NCBI RefSeq assembly: GCF_000283155.1
Contig: NW_004454166.1
Location: forward strand, 10,219,170-10,283,169
Source: Ceratotherium simum simum
Lineage: Eukaryota; Chordata; Mammalia; Perissodactyla; Rhinocerotidae
Direction: 5' to 3'
Length of the DNA: 64,000 bases
The notes under the pieces: model-generated
Databases searched by the model: none
Told to the model about the DNA's origin: nothing
Seen by the model: only the letters and a program-made list of their open reading frames with translations
Part shown: piece by piece, positions 45,160 through 55,814 of the stretch
Position numbering within the stretch: position 1 is the first letter of the stretch
Layout: the number at the start of each line of letters is the position of its first letter
Program-made: the position numbers and the translations under genes

Positions 45160-45332
45160 AATAATAGCAAACATGTTTTGAGTGCTTATTATATGCCACA
45201 CTGGGGAGTTTCCTCACATCATTTCATGTACTGCTCCTGGGGACCCTCTGAGGTTGGTTCTATCATTTCCCCCCACTTTACAGAAAGGCTGAGTGATTCA
45301 CCCCACGCTGCACAGCACATGTCTGTGATCAG
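45160..45332 (-). repeat. MIR SINE, antisense, fragment
   Basis: A second reverse MIR immediately after the first: AACATGTTTTGAGTGCTTAT, TATATGCCACACTGGGGAGT, CCCCCCACTTTACAGAAAGG and TGAGTGATTCACCCCACGCT. Two separate copies, since each starts afresh with the same tail-side motif. Confidence 0.72.
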
Positions 45333-45333
45333 T

Positions 45334-45356
45334 GCACACACATACACACACACACA
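45334..45356. repeat. (CA)n microsatellite, interrupted
   Basis: GCACACACATACACACACAC, a short imperfect CA repeat at the end of the MIR. Confidence 0.9.
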
Positions 45357-45357
45357 A

Positions 45358-46385
45358 GGCTTGAGCTGTGGTTCTGCCCTCTTTGAGCTCACAATCCTGA
45401 TGGGGAGGGGAGACTCTGATTCATGGAACAACTCAGGTTGTGTTTGCAGATGGGCGTAGGGGTGGGCTGAGGCCCAGGTGGCTTTGAGAAACTACTCGAG
45501 GAGAAAATGAGAAGGAATGGGGAGGAGCCTATGAAGATTGTTAATGAAATGCTTCGTTTTAGTTGCATTGGAGGGGTTAGAGCGAGATGTAGGGCCTGAC
45601 GGTAGGAGGGCCTCAAAATGTGTAAGAAGGCCCCTTCTGAGAGGGACAGTGGGACATGGCAGTGCAGAGTGGCTGAGCTTGGCTGTCTTCATAAAAAAAG
45701 ACCTTGGGGATGGTCCTTAGATCTGGTGTTTACTTAATGAACATTAGAAAAGTTCAGGTTGAATTAAGAAGATCACCGTGTGTAGTGTGTTGAGAATCCA
45801 CTCTCCTGTCACCTCCCTATTTGGGATAATGTCCTTCATGGGACTTTGGTCACGACCTGGAAGATTCGCTCTTAGGATCTTAAATTCTCCAGTGTCCTCC
45901 AGACATCTGCGTATACCTGATTTGGGGAGCTGGGCGGGGCGGAGGACTCTTGATAGAGGCCATTTTGACATTGCACGTTGCCCCCACCACCTGCAATGGT
46001 CCAGCCTCCCCATTCCTACCAAGCCAGTAGGAGTCACAGAGCCCTGGGCTCTGGCATAATGCCCTGGGAAATGACATATCCGAATGTTCCAGTGGGTAGG
46101 GCAGAGAGGGGTGACAAGAGAGGCAGCATCTGGGGCAGAAACTGAAATCAAAGTTTGGAAAGCATCTAATTGGTTGTCCATCTGAAAGGGTCACAAAGGG
46201 GATGAATTTATAATGGAAACAGGAAAAATAGGAATAAAGTGAAAAATTAGGGCTGAACTTTAGAGATGGACATGGAGGACTTCCTGGATTCAGAGAAGGT
46301 AACTGCAGGGACTCTTTGTTAAGACTCCTTTAGCCTTGGGCTTGGGCAAGGAGAGTTCATAAGGACATTAATTTTTCCTCAACTG
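45358..46385. other. Single-copy sequence, no gene confirmed
   Basis: A 145-codon minus-strand frame (45744-46181) overlaps a 104-codon frame in another phase and a 93-codon plus-strand frame. None has a recognisable domain. Overlap of long frames in three phases is typical of GC-rich non-coding DNA. No repeat is recognised. Confidence 0.45.
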
Positions 46386-46389
46386 AAGT

Positions 46390-46700
46390 GTCCTGTAGAC
46401 CCCTCACTCTACTGGAAAACTCCTATGCATTCTTCAAAACTCAACAGAGGGATTACATCTCCCAGATGACTTCCCTGATCCCTTAGCATGCATTAGGAGC
46501 CTCTCTTTTGTGTTTCTGTAACATTCTCCTTACCTTTGTCCTAATGCTTGTTACCCTGTCTTGTAATCATCTGTTTATTTTTCCCTTTTACCCACTGTGA
46601 GCAACTTGGTGTTAGGACACTGCAATCTTATTTGCTACATTTCCATCTAGCTCGTGGCCCATAGCAGAAGCTCAGAGCATGTTTATTGATCCCAATTATA
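46390..46700 (+). repeat. L2 LINE 3' region
   Basis: CCTATGCATTCTTCAAAACT, CTCCCAGATGACTTCCCTGA, CATTAGGAGCCTCTCTTTTG, TTGTAATCATCTGTTTATTT and CATAGCAGAAGCTCAGAGCA then TGTTTATTGATC follow sense L2 order. Confidence 0.78.
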
Positions 46701-46714
46701 AATTTAAAAATGGC

Positions 46715-46785
46715 CACTTTGTTCTGCTCAATTTTGCTATGAACCTAAAACTACTCTAAAAAAAATCTATTAAAAAAAAGCCATT
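46715..46785 (+). repeat. L1 3' end fragment
   Basis: TTTTGCTATGAACCTAAAAC followed by TACTCTAAAAAAAATCTATT is the terminal sequence of mid-age L1 elements. About 70 bp, severely 5'-truncated. Confidence 0.7.
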
Positions 46786-46789
46786 TTGC

Positions 46790-47740
46790 TTTATACACCA
46801 GTCTCTTGTGAGATTAGCTTGAACATGAATTCGTAAGAGCTTGATCAGCTCAGCGTACATGGGCAAAATCATGCTATTGGATCCGAAGAGCTAAGTAGAT
46901 ACACTGAGACCCCTTAGGCCCTGATGACGTCAGTGTCCCTCTGACTTCCTGGTTCTTTAGATTCAATGGCGTTTGAGGCCGCCTCTGTCTCCTCAGTCTG
47001 TGGAATTTGCAGATGGTGCTGGCAGATGCTCAACTTGGTCCTCCTCAATGCTCCTTGTTCTCTGCTGCTGGCCACCGCAGGGTAGGCCTGGCGCTGGCGG
47101 AAAGGGCAGGAGTCTGGGGGAGGGGATCTGGGAAATCTGACTTGCATGCCTGGAAGGAAAACCCGCTCGTGTGGCCTGGAGAAAGTGTTTTGACCCTCTT
47201 TGCGGCACTGGTGCAGACATGGCCGTGGAGTTTCAAGCGCTGCTGACCTATGGAAAAGTTTGCGGCACAGGCCTTACTGCCGTCCTCCGTTTCCATCTTC
47301 GTGGAAACATCTCCTGCTTCCGCCTTCAGAGAGCCTTTCTCTGTGCTCCTTTGTGAGACATTTCTGAGAACCGCCGTTCTCTCTGAGAACATTCCGTTTC
47401 TGGTGGTGAATTGATTTAGAAGATCCTTTGTTGATAGCTCAGCTTCAAAAGCCCTCAGAGTCTGCTGTTTATCTTCCTTCTCCCTTCCAAGCGAGGAGAC
47501 GCTCTTACAAAGGAGAGGGGAAAAAACTAAAAATAGTCTTTTTATTGACTTACAAACTCATTAAATCCTTTTTGGGGGCCGTAGTGTAACTATTTTGTGG
47601 GTAAATAGTGTGATTTCCACGTGTTGCATACGCAGTTAAATGGAGGGTAACAGTAAATCAAGTCATTCTGTGTTTGTGAATAGCATATGAGTTTTATATT
47701 AAATGTTTCCTAGTTTTCTTTTGTTCCAGATGTTTATTTA
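46790..47740. other. Single-copy, GC-rich sequence with a consensus CRE
   Basis: No repeat is recognised. A perfect palindromic cAMP-response element TGACGTCA is at 46925-46932. The following 600 bp are GC-rich with several CpGs. The 115-codon minus-strand frame (47045-47392) and others overlap in several phases without known domains. The candidate regulatory role is an inference. Confidence 0.45.
46925..46932. promoter_or_regulatory. Consensus CRE palindrome (TGACGTCA)
   Basis: Exact 8-bp match to the CREB/ATF full site, in single-copy DNA beside a GC-rich stretch. The match is seen directly; binding or activity is not shown. An 8-mer occurs about once per 65 kb by chance, though CpG-containing ones are rarer in mammals. 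Confidence 0.35.
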
Positions 47741-47746
47741 ATTTTA

Positions 47747-47870
47747 TTTCCACAAACATTCATTGAGCACTTAATGTGTGGTAAATGTAGATAAAATGAG
47801 ATCCATGGTGTTGAGGAGCTCACAGGCTCCTGGAAGAGAGAGACAAGTAAATGACCAGCTGTAGTTTTTA
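47747..47870 (+). repeat. Old dispersed repeat, head piece
   Basis: AACATTCATTGAGCACTTAA, TGTGTGGTAAATGTAG and GAGGAGCTCACAGGCTCC are the opening of the same family noted at 51.06 kb. Shortened. Confidence 0.5.
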
Positions 47871-48394
47871 GGGCAACGAGAGCATCACACACTTCCAGAT
47901 AGACGCTCACCACAGAGGTCTTCTTCCCTCCAGGGCACGAGGCAGGTCTGAGTCATCTGTGTACACCCCTGGGCACAGGCTGGCCCTGGGGTGGCCATAT
48001 CTTCTTAGCTTTGACTCCAGGTGGACAAGACTCTCTTATCTTAGTTCCAATTTGGAAAATCCTGGAGAAGGCCTCTGATTAGTCTGGCTGGATCACATAG
48101 TCCTTTCTGTGGCCTGCGGTGGGGTGGGGTAGTATGACAGGCCAACCGCACTAGAGTAGAAGGTTGGAGAAAGAGGAGGCACCATCCTCATTGAAAAGGG
48201 GAATGCTGGTCCCAGAAAGAGGGAGGAGTGCTAGGCAGATAAATCGCAGCTGTTCACCACAGCTGAGGAGCATTGCTCAACATTGATTCCTGGTCCGAAG
48301 AAAAAGCCAAGTCTTATATTCATCCACTTCAGATGTCTTCATCCATAGCCATCCATAACCATAACCCCTTCTGGTTAGGGACATCGCAGTCTAG
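47871..48394. other. Single-copy sequence, no gene seen
   Basis: No gene or clear repeat. Contains a GGGGTGGGGT run near 48121. Confidence 0.4.
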
Positions 48395-48640
48395 CCTCAT
48401 CATACTTATTTAGTGAGCACCTGCTATATGCTAGGCAGCAGACCAGCTGCTTCATATACATTATCTCGTTTATTTCTGCAACAATTCATAAGGCAGAAAT
48501 TACTTTGCTGTTTTATTGAGGCTTAGACACTTAAGTGGCTTACCCAAAGTCACATGCCTAGTCAGTGGGGGAGCAGGGATCTGAATTCCGGTCTTTCTGG
48601 CTTCAATGCCTGTCTTCTTTCTGCCACCCTATCGCTGCTT
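48395..48640 (-). repeat. MIR SINE, antisense
   Basis: Reverse MIR, nearly complete: TATTTAGTGAGCACCTGCTA, TATGCTAGGCAGCAGACCAG, ACAATTCATAAGGCAGAAAT, CAAAGTCACATGCCTAGTCA and GATCTGAATTCCGGTCTTTC. Confidence 0.87.
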
Positions 48641-48644
48641 GGGA

Positions 48645-49183
48645 TTTGTGCATCTCTAGGATGAATGAAAGTCTCTAATGACAATATGACTGAACTCAAA
48701 GACTTTTGACTTTGAGCCATGACCTCCAAAATCCCCACTGGAAATTCTCTGTCTGTGATGACTTGTGGTCATGTTTTATGAGGGCTCCAGGCACAAGGAA
48801 GGGGGTTCGGAACAGGCTTGGAGCAAACAACTCTACTAGCGTGTCTCCCAGTGCAAATATGGAGATGGTCATGATCAGTCAACTGGCTAAGCAAAGAATG
48901 GGTGGTGGGACACACTGATTATTGGTTGTTGGTGGAAACAATTATGGTGTCCATGATTTTTTTTTCTTTTTGGAGCGTTTGGAAAAACAAGCTGAAGGAC
49001 TGCCGTAAAAATGTGTTACGTTCCCAGGAGAATGTTCTGTGTTTAGCCCTTGGCCACTGCAGAGTCTCAATTTTGGTTGACTAATACGATAGTGATAACA
49101 GTAATGACAGTACTAAATGTTCACAGTCTGCCACTAGTTCTTATTTTCCTCTAGTAGTGAAATACATGAAAATAAGGTAACTT
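48645..49183. other. Single-copy sequence, no gene seen
   Basis: No repeat is recognised and the short frames (60-70 codons) lack domains. Confidence 0.4.
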
Positions 49184-49683
49184 TCAGTCTTATTTTATTT
49201 TTATTTTTTAGATTTATTTTAATTTTATGTTGTTGTAAAATACACATAACATAAAACTTATCATGACTGTTTTTAAGTGCACAGTGCAGTGGTATTAAGT
49301 ACCATCACATTGTTGTGCAGCCATCACCACCATCCATCTCCATGACACTTTTCATCTTGCAAAACTGAAACTCTGTACCCATTAAATAATAACTCTCCAT
49401 GACCCTCTCCTCCCAGGCCCTGGCAACCACCATTCTACTTTCTATTACTATGAGTTTGACTTTAAAATATATATATGTATTCCACATATAAGTGAGATCA
49501 TGCAATATTTGCCTTTCTGTGTCTGGTTTATTTCACTTTACGTAATGTCCTCCAGGCTCATCCATCTTGTCACAAACGGCAAGATTTCCTTCTTTTTCAA
49601 GGCTCAATAGTATTTCATTGTGTGTGTATATACATATATGTATGTACACCGTCTTTTCTTTACCCATTCATCTGTCAGTCTTA
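49184..49683 (-). repeat. L1 LINE 3' UTR, antisense, with probable target duplication
   Basis: Body about 49193-49674: TAAAATACACATAACATAAA, ACTTATCATGACTGTTTTTA, AGTGCACAGTGCAGTGGTAT, ATAAGTGAGATCATGCAATA, TTTGCCTTTCTGTGTCTGGT and CATCTTGTCACAAACGGCAA: the antisense 3' region of a mid-age L1M. TCAGTCTTA at 49184-49192 and 49675-49683 is a likely target duplication. 5'-truncated to about 0.5 kb. Confidence 0.82.
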
Positions 49684-49884
49684 CTTTGAATAAAAGTATC
49701 AAGATATCTTAAAACCTCTTAACATGGTGTGTAAAACTTAGCTTAGCATTCTTTTCTCAGAATCAATATAAGTTGATCCCTATTATAAGATTGATAGTAA
49801 AGATGAGAGTAACATTCATCCTTCAAACATTTTCTGCTCCTGTGAGGAAAAGATATGCCCCAGGATGGCTGGAACTATTATTTG

Positions 49885-49940
49885 TTAAGGTCTTAGAACA
49901 GAGCCTGGCACACAGTAGGGACTATGTAAGTGCTGGCTAA
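49885..49940 (+). repeat. MIR or L2 tail fragment
   Basis: AGAGCCTGGCACACAGTAGG followed by GACTATGTAAGTGCTGGCTA is the common tail of MIR/L2 elements; too short to separate the two. Confidence 0.5.
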
Positions 49941-49959
49941 ATTAAACTGGACAGTTCTT

Positions 49960-50165
49960 GCAGCTTATAAACCCTTTTGTATATGTTGCCTCTTTTGACT
50001 CTTGCAACAACCTTGGAGGTTGGTAGGACAGGAATTTTATTCCCACTTTACAGATGAAGAAAATGTAGTCCAGAGAGTTTAGGGAATTTGCTGTGGTCAT
50101 TCAGCTAATAACTAGAAGGGATTAGTCTAGAATTCAGGATTCTGTTTCCCTTTTACGTGCTCAGG
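49960..50165 (-). repeat. MIR SINE, antisense
   Basis: Reverse MIR: CTCTTGCAACAACCTTGGAG, TTTTATTCCCACTTTACAGA, TGAAGAAAATGTAGTCCAGA, GAATTTGCTGTGGTCATTCA and GCTAATAACTAGAAGG. Confidence 0.82.
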
Positions 50166-50169
50166 CTAC

Positions 50170-50660
50170 AAGATCAGTGATGGCCAAGATTTAGTTTTCA
50201 TGGACCAGTTGAAAAATTTGGGGAACTATGTAAGTTATTCCTCATTTCTCTCCTCCCCCCATTCCGTGTGCATCTCTGACCTTCTCTGTGTCCAGGAGGC
50301 TGACCCCATGGACTGCACCATTTGGATACCCTTGCTGGCTGGCTTCCAGTTGGGTGTGGCCAATGGGAGTCCCTGGCAGGAGGCTGAGGGTGATAGGAGA
50401 GAAATGTTGCTTCAGTGCTGCATGTCAGGAGTCGCAATGTCCATCCAAAGCTATAGCTTCTGCTGGCTGGCCTTTTCCCCATGGCTCTAGCTCCCACCAG
50501 GCTCCAGTGACACCATTTCCTCCCCTTCTGGGCATCTCACCACCCTTGTTTATTCTCGCAACTCTCCCAGCTCTGTGAGTGGTCCCTTCGTTAAGGTCTC
50601 TTTATTTGAACCATCTGGGGTAAATTCTGTTTCCTGCTGAGACCCTGACTGTTACAAAGA
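50170..50660 (+). repeat. Old interspersed repeat, LTR-like, family not named
   Basis: GGAGGCTGACCCCATGGACT, TGGCTTCCAGTTGGGTGTGG, CCAATGGGAGTCCCTGGCAG and a close GTTTCCTGCTGAGACCCTGA then CTGTTACA identify a frequent eutherian repeat that I recognise but cannot name. The 96- and 99-codon frames on both strands (50198-50578) lie within it and are not genes. Confidence 0.6.
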
Positions 50661-51050
50661 CCCATATTGACTTGCTTATTTTTAGATTGCCAAGTAAGGG
50701 CAGAAACAAATAGGCAAAATCCAAACAAAACTGATGTTTACTACTGCTCCATTTATCTCGTTAAAATAAAGATATCTTAACAACAAAAAAAGGGGGAAGG
50801 GAATAATTGTAGAAAATCTCACTGGATTACCTTATTCTCATTTTATATAACAAATAAAACTAGTGAGAACTTTATCAGAGATTGGATGTGGTCCATGGGC
50901 CAACGTTTGGAAGCAAATAGGTGAGATCACTCTACCATTCCAGCAATAGTTCCTCTAGTATTTAACATAGTTAGAAAGAGATCCCAATACATTACACTTG
51001 CATTTCCTAATACATTTTACAATGTTCTTATGAAGTCCCATAAATGCTCC
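50661..51050. other. Sequence without gene or named repeat
   Basis: A/T-rich. No gene or clear repeat. Confidence 0.35.
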
Positions 51051-51700
51051 ATGGGCTTTTTTCAACAAACCTGCATTGAACAGCTATTCTGTGTCCCCTC
51101 CCCCAACTGGGAATATACAGGTGTATAAGACACGATCCCTGCCGTCACAGTCTAGTGGGGGTGACAGACAAGAAAAGAGGCAACTGTAATGTTTTGAGGG
51201 CAATGCAAGAAGAAGGTCAGCATGGGTTGTAGGAGCACATTGCAGACACTGCAACTGGTTTTCTTGGGGGTGGGGGTGAAGTGGGGACTCCTAGAACAGG
51301 TGACATTTGAGCTGAAGCTTTGGAGCATTGTAAGAGTTTGCCTAATGGACAAAGAGAAAGCACATTTCAAGCAAAAAGTCTGGCTTGAATAAAGGGGGCG
51401 TGAGAGAATGTGGTCCCCATGGGAGTGTGTTCTGAAATTAACTGGGCGTGGCTGGATTGCAGGGTTGAGGGTGAGACACAGAATGGAGCATAGGATGAGG
51501 AACTTCATATTCAGCACTGAGGGATTTAGCCTCTATTCTGCAGGGAGCTGTGATTTATTAGAGGTTTTTTTTAAATTTTTTTATTAAGGGGTGGGACATG
51601 GTCAGATTGGCATGTACAAAGATCTCTCTGGTTATCACTTAAGAGATGGATTGGAAGAGACTGGGATTAGGGGCTCAGATTCCAGTAGGATGTTGCTGCA
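51051..51700 (+). repeat. Old dispersed repeat, long copy
   Basis: The most complete copy of the unnamed family: head ATTGAACAGCTATTCTGTGT, CACAGTCTAGTGGGGGTGAC, then AGGTGACATTTGAGCTGAAG (51299), GCCTAATGGACAAAGAGAAA, GGGATTTAGCCTCTATTCTG and GTGGGACATGGTCAGATTGG. The 121-codon minus-strand frame (51152-51517) is inside it. Confidence 0.6.
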
Positions 51701-52475
51701 ATGGTTTAGAAAATAAAAAAAGTGAGGTTCTTGATTCAAGAGACAGAGTAGATGCAATATTCCCAGTGCAAATCTCCTCAAATCCACCTGCTGATCAGGG
51801 AGGAAGTCAGCAAGAGTCTTGCTTTGAATGTTCCTCTTAGCTTTAGCTTCCAATCTGCCACCTCATAACCCTAGACCCCATCAGTCTATGTAAGGCGGCA
51901 ACCGAGAAGTTCCCACCCTCTCTTGAGTTTCTTGACTCACGAGGAGTTAGGAACCTCATGAATGCTATGATTTTACAAAGTGGTGTATTGGTGAAATAAA
52001 AGACAGGCTGCGTATCCTAGGAAATAACCCCAGGCAAGTGCCACTTCCTTTATTTGTGAGTACTCTGCCTGTGTGTCTGTACAGTTAGAACCTGAAGGTT
52101 TAGATCTCTTCTGTGTGTGTGTGTGTGTGTGTGTGTGTCCTAGTCTCCCTGTGCCCACTTGCCCAATCTCACCTTGGAAAATGAAACCTTGTTTGGCATC
52201 TGCCGAGGAGCAAATCTCCTGATTGCAAAGTTGGACCCGGTGAGTTTTCAGAAACTGCTGTGTGATTGGGGCTACATTTCTCTGGGCTTTTTGTCAGCTT
52301 CTTCATTCTAAAACAATGAAAATTTTACACACATAAACGAATCATTTTCATGAGTTCTGTAGCATGGAGAGTTTTGGTTTTATTTATCACGTGCATCAGT
52401 TTGTCTATGTATTTTAGAAATTTTCCTACTAGTTCCATGGTAAACTAGGAAAGACAATTTACCCAAATATAACCT
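51701..52475. other. Single-copy sequence with (TG)13 at 52112-52138
   Basis: No gene seen. A clean TG dinucleotide repeat of 27 bases is the only recognisable element. Confidence 0.55.
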
Positions 52476-52479
52476 AAGC

Positions 52480-52625
52480 ATCACTGTCTTATTGGGCTGT
52501 GGAGTATTAGGCAAATTACTTACCCTCTCTCAGACTCAGTATCATCATGAGTAAAACAAAAAGTGTTTTATAAACTCTAAGGTGCGTCATGAATACTATT
52601 ATTGCTGTTGTTATTAGTAGTAACA
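52480..52625 (+). repeat. MIR SINE fragment (MIR3-like)
   Basis: GGAGTATTAGGCAAATTACT, TACCCTCTCTCAGACTCAGT, ATCATCATGAGTAAAAC and CTCTAAGGTGCGTCATGAAT: the core and 3' half of a sense MIR. Confidence 0.68.
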
Positions 52626-52854
52626 CAATTTGGATATATTTCAAATGTCATTGTAACCTTTGGTGGTTATGGTGAGTCTAGATGGCTCTTACAGATTTCA
52701 GATCTGGTATCTTTTGTAGGTGAATACAAGAGAAACTACTCTTGAGTGACTAGAATAGATTACTTGTTTATATGTTTAGGTTCTAGAGAAATTTCCACTA
52801 TAGTTCCTGCCCTGTAGCTGGCTACTATTATTAATAATTTATGATAAAAGATAA

Positions 52855-53093
52855 ACTTTCCAAAGTGTTTGATAGCTGATTTGCATTTTCACATGCCTTA
52901 GGCAAATTGATCCTCATAATAACCGTGTGAATTAATTTAGATGATGTCATTATCCCCATTTTACAGATGAAGAGAGTGAGACTCAGAGAGGTCAATTGTG
53001 TCCAAGCTCATACAGTAAATAATTGGAACAGTGACCTGAGCTACAGTGCTCTGACTCCAAATTCTCCTTTCTTCCCATTATACCACCTGCGTA
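52855..53093 (-). repeat. MIR SINE, antisense
   Basis: Reverse MIR next to the young L1: AAAGTGTTTGATAGCTGATT, TGATCCTCATAATAACCGTG, TATCCCCATTTTACAGATGA, AGAGAGTGAGACTCAGAGAG and CATACAGTAAATAATTGG. The L1 target duplication begins 5 bases beyond it. Confidence 0.85.
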
Positions 53094-53384
53094 GGGCTGT
53101 AATATTTATTTATTTATTTATTTATTAAATTTTTATATATTTTTTAAATTTTTTCTTTATTGCAGTAACATTGGTTTATAACATTGTATAAGTTTCAAGC
53201 GTACATCATTATACCTCTATTTCTGCATAGATTACATCATGTTCACCACCCAAATACTAATTACAACCCATCACCACACACATGTGCTGAAGTTATCCCT
53301 TTCACTCTCCTCCCTCCCCCCTTCCCCTCTGGTAACCACCAATCCAATCTCTGTCTCTATGTGTTTGTTTATTGTTGTTATCTA

Positions 53385-54177
53385 CTACTTAATGAAGGAA
53401 ATCATACAGTATTTGACCTTCTCCCTCTGACTTATTTCACTTTGCATAATACCCTCAATGTCCATCCATGTTGTCACAAATGGCTGGATTTCATCGTTTC
53501 TTATGGCTGAGTAGTATTCCATTGTGTATATATACCACATCTTCTTTATCCATTCGTCCCTTGACGGGAACTTAGGTTGCTTCCAAGTCTTGGCTATTGT
53601 GAATAATGCTGCAATGAACACAGGGGTGCATGTATCTTTACGCATTGGTGTTTTCAAGTTCTTTGGATAAATACCCAGCAGTGGAATAGCTGGATCATAT
53701 GGTAGTTCTATCCTTGATTTTTTGAGGAATCTCCATACTGTTTTCCATAGTGGCTGCACCAGTTTGCACTCCCACCAGCAGTGTATGAGAGTTCCCTTCT
53801 CTCCACATCCTCTCCAACACATGTTGTTTCCTGTCTTGTTAATTATAGCCATTCTGACGGGCGTGAGGTGATATCTCATTGTAGTTTTGATTTGCATTTC
53901 CCTGATAGTTAGTGATTTTGAACATCTTTTCATGTGTCTGTTGGCCATCTGTATATCTTCTTTGGAGAAATGTCTGTTCAGGTCTTTTGCCCATTTTTTA
54001 ATTGGGTTGGTAGTTGTTTTGTTGTTGAGATGCGTGAATTCTTTATATATTTTGGAGATTAAGCCCTTATCAGATGTATGGTTTGCAAATATCTTCTCCC
54101 AATTCTTAGGTTGTCTTTTTGTTTTGTTGATGGTTTCCTTTGCTGTGCAGAAGCTTTTTAGTTTGATGTAGTCTCTA
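53385..54177 (-). pseudogene. L1 ORF2 C-terminal fragment, uninverted half
   Basis: On the minus strand this reads as the last part of L1 ORF2p, from a [17 protein letters not shown] segment through [20 protein letters not shown], the Cys-rich [18 protein letters not shown] (the C-terminal Cys/His motif of L1 ORF2) and [17 protein letters not shown] to a stop at 53385-53387. It lacks the endonuclease and most of the reverse transcriptase, which are either missing or inverted, so it cannot make an active protein. The frame has no internal stop, which indicates low age. The 3' UTR follows to 53111. Confidence 0.9.
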
Positions 54178-55234
54178 GGAACAGGAACCAGACAAGGATG
54201 CCCAGTCTCACCACTCCTATTTAACATAGTGCTGGAAGTCCTAGCCAGAGCAATCAGGCAAGAGAAAGAAATAAAAGGGATCCAAAATAGAAAGGAAGAA
54301 GTGAAACTGTCACTATTTGCAGATGACATGATTTTATATATAGAAAACCCTAAACAATCCACCAGAAAACTTTTAGAAGTAATAAACGAATATGGTAAAG
54401 TTGCAGGATACAAAATCAACATACAAAAATCAGTTGCCTTTCTATACACCAACAACGAAGTAGCAGAAAGAGAAATTAAGAATACCATCCCATTTACAAT
54501 TGCAACAAAAAGAATAAAATACCTAGGAATAAACTTAACCAAAGAGGTGAAAGGTCTGTACACCGAAAACTATAAAACATTGGTGAAAGAAATTGAAGAA
54601 GATGCAAAGAAATGGAAAGATATTCCGTGCTCTTGAATTGGAAGAATTAACATAGTTAAGATGTCCATACTTCCTAAAGCCATCTATAGATTCAATGCAA
54701 TCCCTATCAAAGTTCCAACAACATTTTTCACAGAAATAGAACAAAGAATCCTAAAATTTATATGGAACAACAAAAGATCTCGAATAGCTAAAGGAATCCT
54801 GAGAAAAAAGAACAAAGGTGGAGGTATCACACTCCCTGGTTTCAAAATATACTACAAAGCTATAGTAACCAAAACAGCATGGTACTGGCACAAAAACAGA
54901 CACACAGATCAATGGAATAGAATTGAAAGCCCAGAAATAAACCCACACATCTATGGACAGCTAATCTTTGACAAAGGAGCCAAGAACATACAATGGAGAA
55001 AAGAAAGTCTCTTCAACAAATGGCGTTGGGAAAACTGGACAGCCACATGCAAAAAAATGAAAGTAGACCCTTACCTTACACCATACACAAAAATTAACTC
55101 CAAATGGATTAAAGACTTGAATGTAAGACCTGAAACTATGAAACTTCTAGAAGAAAACATAGGCAGTACGCTCTTCAACATCGGTCTTAGCAACATATTT
55201 TCAAGTACCATGTCTGACCGGGCAAGAGAAACAA
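54178..55234 (+). pseudogene. L1 ORF2 reverse-transcriptase fragment, inverted half
   Basis: On the plus strand this is an L1 ORF2 segment beginning [18 protein letters not shown]. The catalytic FADD of the reverse transcriptase is encoded at 54316-54327 and followed by MILYIENP. A single premature stop, TGA at 54634-54636, replaces the Trp of a CSWIGRINIV-type segment; the frame then reopens in phase (54661 on) and continues to the end of the element. There is no endonuclease domain. It is inactive because of the 5' truncation, the inversion and this stop. Confidence 0.9.
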
Positions 55235-55247
55235 TGTAATATTTATT

Positions 55248-55690
55248 GACATGATTTGTTTTTCCATTTCCTGTCCCTGTTCCCCCGCCATACTTTCATG
55301 TAGATGGAATATACTTTTGTGCCTCATTGACTTTCAACTTGGCCATATGACTTGCTTTGGACAATGGATTGTGAGCAGATGTGATATAAACCATGTCTAA
55401 ACAGAAATTGCACAAGAACTTACATGGCTTGACTCTACAACTTGAGTGTCTGTTCTCTGCCATAAGAACAGCAGGCCCCGAATATCATTGCTCCTTGAGC
55501 CTGGGTCTGGGAAGGAGAAAATGTGTGTAGCTCAATGGAACCCAGCAGAACACAGTGGAGTCCAGGTAAGTGCAGCAGAATCAGCTCTCAGCCCTCATGT
55601 AATGAGGGCAAGAACTAAACGATTGTTGTTGTAAACTATTAAGATTTGGGAGGCATTTTGCTGTTGCTACAAAAGCTGACTAATAAATGA
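55248..55690 (+). repeat. Old interspersed repeat, LTR-like, family not named
   Basis: CATATGACTTGCTTTGGACA, ATGGATTGTGAGCAGATGTG, AACTAAACGATTGTTGTTGT, AAACTATTAAGATTTGGGAG and GCTACAAAAGCTGACTAATA are the wording of a common eutherian repeat that I recognise but cannot name. It lies just right of the L1 target duplication. Confidence 0.55.
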
Positions 55691-55814
55691 CCCTATTTTT
55701 CTTAGAAGCTGATTTGGTTTTGAGACTTTGATTGGGTCTAATTTCACCTTTCTTGAGCCTTTTGATGCTCAAATGGAAATCTGGTGCGACCAAAGGACTC
55801 AGCCAATCATCAGT

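Larger units (their letters stand above)
53098..55247 (-). mobile_element. Young L1 insertion with 5' inversion (twin priming) and 13-bp TSD
   Basis: A single L1 insertion, body 53111-55234, between perfect direct repeats TGTAATATTTATT at 53098-53110 and 55235-55247. The left half (53111-about 54177) is antisense L1: A/T-rich tail, 3' UTR and the ORF2 C-terminal region. The right half (about 54178-55234) is sense ORF2, covering the reverse transcriptase and thumb-side region. The two halves meet in opposite orientation, near the point where they would join in a normal ORF2. This is the signature of twin priming: a 5'-truncated L1 copied with its 5' part inverted. Frames are nearly open, so the insertion is much younger than the other LINEs here. 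Confidence 0.93.

Noticed and set aside
45744..46181. A 145-codon minus-strand frame
   Set aside because: Open in three phases on two strands in GC-rich DNA; no domain, no splice structure, no homology that I recognise.
53385..54563. A 392-codon open frame as a possible new gene
   Set aside because: It is half antisense and half sense L1 ORF2, joined by the twin-priming inversion. No independent coding evidence.
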